A stretch of 14,718 nucleotides of DNA from NCBI GenBank assembly GCA_002448875.1, contig DKAS01000171.1, forward strand, positions 12,165 to 26,882, read 5' to 3'. A program made the position numbers and the translations under genes. The notes beneath the pieces were generated by a model. That model was not told where the DNA came from and made no database searches. It saw nothing but the letters and a program-made list of their open reading frames with translations. This document shows, piece after piece, positions 14,220 to 14,718 of the stretch. The stretch is from Proteobacteria bacterium UBA6920 (GTDB lineage Bacteria; Pseudomonadota; Gammaproteobacteria; SG8-11). Numbering within the stretch: position 1 is the stretch's first letter; the number at the start of each line of letters is the position of its first letter.

Positions 14220-14221
14220 CT
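14202..14221 (+). repeat. Dispersed 20-base repeat, copy C
   Basis: GGGGTCGGACCA (14202-14213), two bases, then GTAACT (14216-14221). It spans the 3' end of the thioesterase gene; the stop TAA (14217-14219) lies inside the repeat. Its orientation matches the gene. An A-rich run follows (14226-14233). Confidence 0.75.
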
Positions 14222-14370
14222 CTCAGAAAAAAAACAATATTTATATCCAAAACAGGGGTAAGAATTGCCTTAGACACACCTTTTCACCCCGAAAAATACT
14301 CCTCAGGAACAGGCTGCGCCGTATCCCAGGCAAGGCCTTGGCGAATGCGTTGGAAAAACGGGTGACCAGG

Positions 14371-14386
14371 GGCTGCACGGGCAGCC
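14371..14386. other. Short hairpin upstream of the MoxR gene
   Basis: GGCTGC (14371-14376) and GCAGCC (14381-14386) are perfect arms around ACGG. No T-run follows on either strand. It lies in the 229-base gap before the MoxR gene, which otherwise shows only a CAAGGCCTTG palindrome near 14330 and no supported gene. Confidence 0.3.
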
Positions 14387-14448
14387 GAAAGTGGTGGGTG
14401 TCCCGCCTTGAGTTAAGCTACCCTAGATCATTCATCTCGGGAGCCTGC

Positions 14449-14718
14449 ATGCAAAACCAGCCGCAGTTCATGACTTTGCGTCAGCATTTGCAATCGATCA
14501 TCGTCGGTCAGCCGGTGTTGCTCGATCGGTTGATGATCGCCCTGCTGACCGGCGGGCACCTGCTGCTGGAGGGGCCGCCGGGGCTGGCGAAGACTACCGC
14601 GGTCAAAGCGCTGGCGGCGGGGGTGCATGCGGGGTTTCAACGCATCCAGTTCACCCCGGATCTGATGCCCGCCGACATCACCGGCAGCGAGGTGTTCGAT
14701 CCGCGCGGCGGGGATTTT
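14449..14718 (+). CDS. MoxR-family AAA+ ATPase, N-terminal part (cut by window end)
   Basis: The first 90 codons of a MoxR-type AAA+ ATPase are visible and stay open to the last base. The start ATG at 14449 has GGGAG (14439-14443) five bases upstream. IIVGQPVLLDRLMIALLTGGHLLLEG leads into the Walker A motif GPPGLAKT (42-49). The family-typical QFTPDLMPADITGSEVF block (71-87) follows. MoxR ATPases act as chaperones that mature metalloproteins or signalling complexes, usually with a partner carrying a von Willebrand factor A domain encoded just downstream. Those partners would lie beyond the window. The family is certain from these motifs; the subfamily and client are not visible. Its own promoter should be within 14220-14448, but no strong pair was found. 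Confidence 0.95.
   Translation, partial: MQNQPQFMTLRQHLQSIIVGQPVLLDRLMIALLTGGHLLLEGPPGLAKTTAVKALAAGVHAGFQRIQFTPDLMPADITGSEVFDPRGGDF

Noticed and set aside
1..14718. CRISPR array, tRNA or rRNA genes
   Set aside because: No regularly spaced repeats, cloverleaf-like sequence or rRNA-like conserved segment was seen on either strand.

Overview
The window looks like part of a moderately GC-rich proteobacterial chromosome, most likely gammaproteobacterial or betaproteobacterial. This is inferred from four things: Hcp of the type VI secretion system (T6SS), sigma-54 activator architecture, lipobox signal peptides and the MAPEG, TetR and MoxR families present. It holds 14 credible protein genes. Two are cut by the window edges: a sigma-54 activator on the left and a MoxR ATPase on the right. 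I saw no tRNA, rRNA, CRISPR array or intact insertion sequence.

Positions 1-4962 look like the edge of a T6SS locus. They hold the C-terminal half of a sigma-54-dependent activator, a clear hcp gene, a small outer-membrane beta-barrel protein, a TPR-type lipoprotein whose start overlaps the barrel gene's stop, a 143-residue tail-anchored protein of unknown function, and, convergently on the minus strand, a transmembrane Ser/Thr protein kinase with a periplasmic coiled coil. Activator, Hcp and kinase are the regulator, tube component and post-translational switch known from other T6SS loci. The barrel/lipoprotein pair and the tail-anchored protein are the unexplained members and the best candidates for an undescribed accessory module.

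Positions 4963-12350 are mostly envelope and accessory genes. There are three unrelated-looking minus-strand lipoproteins: a 436-residue tyrosine-rich one, a small one in AT-richer DNA, and a 744-residue one with repeated carboxypeptidase-regulatory-like beta-sandwich domains and a perfect terminator. Two plus-strand genes lie among them: an unrecognised exported 301-residue protein and a dienelactone-hydrolase-family enzyme with a complete Cys-Asp-His triad. Two long non-coding stretches (4963-5615 and 9754-10115) carry copies of a short dispersed repeat.

Positions 12654-14219 form a compact regulatory unit. A TetR-type repressor gene is divergent from a MAPEG membrane-protein gene followed 10 bases later by a hot-dog thioesterase gene. 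An 18-base palindrome sits between the two starts, inside the predicted promoters of both directions, so one repressor dimer could control both. The window ends in the first 90 codons of a MoxR AAA+ ATPase.

A 20-base element (consensus GGGGTCGGACCANNSTAACT) occurs three times. One copy supplies the last five codons and stop of the thioesterase gene. All functions are assigned by reading motifs by eye; no database search was possible.
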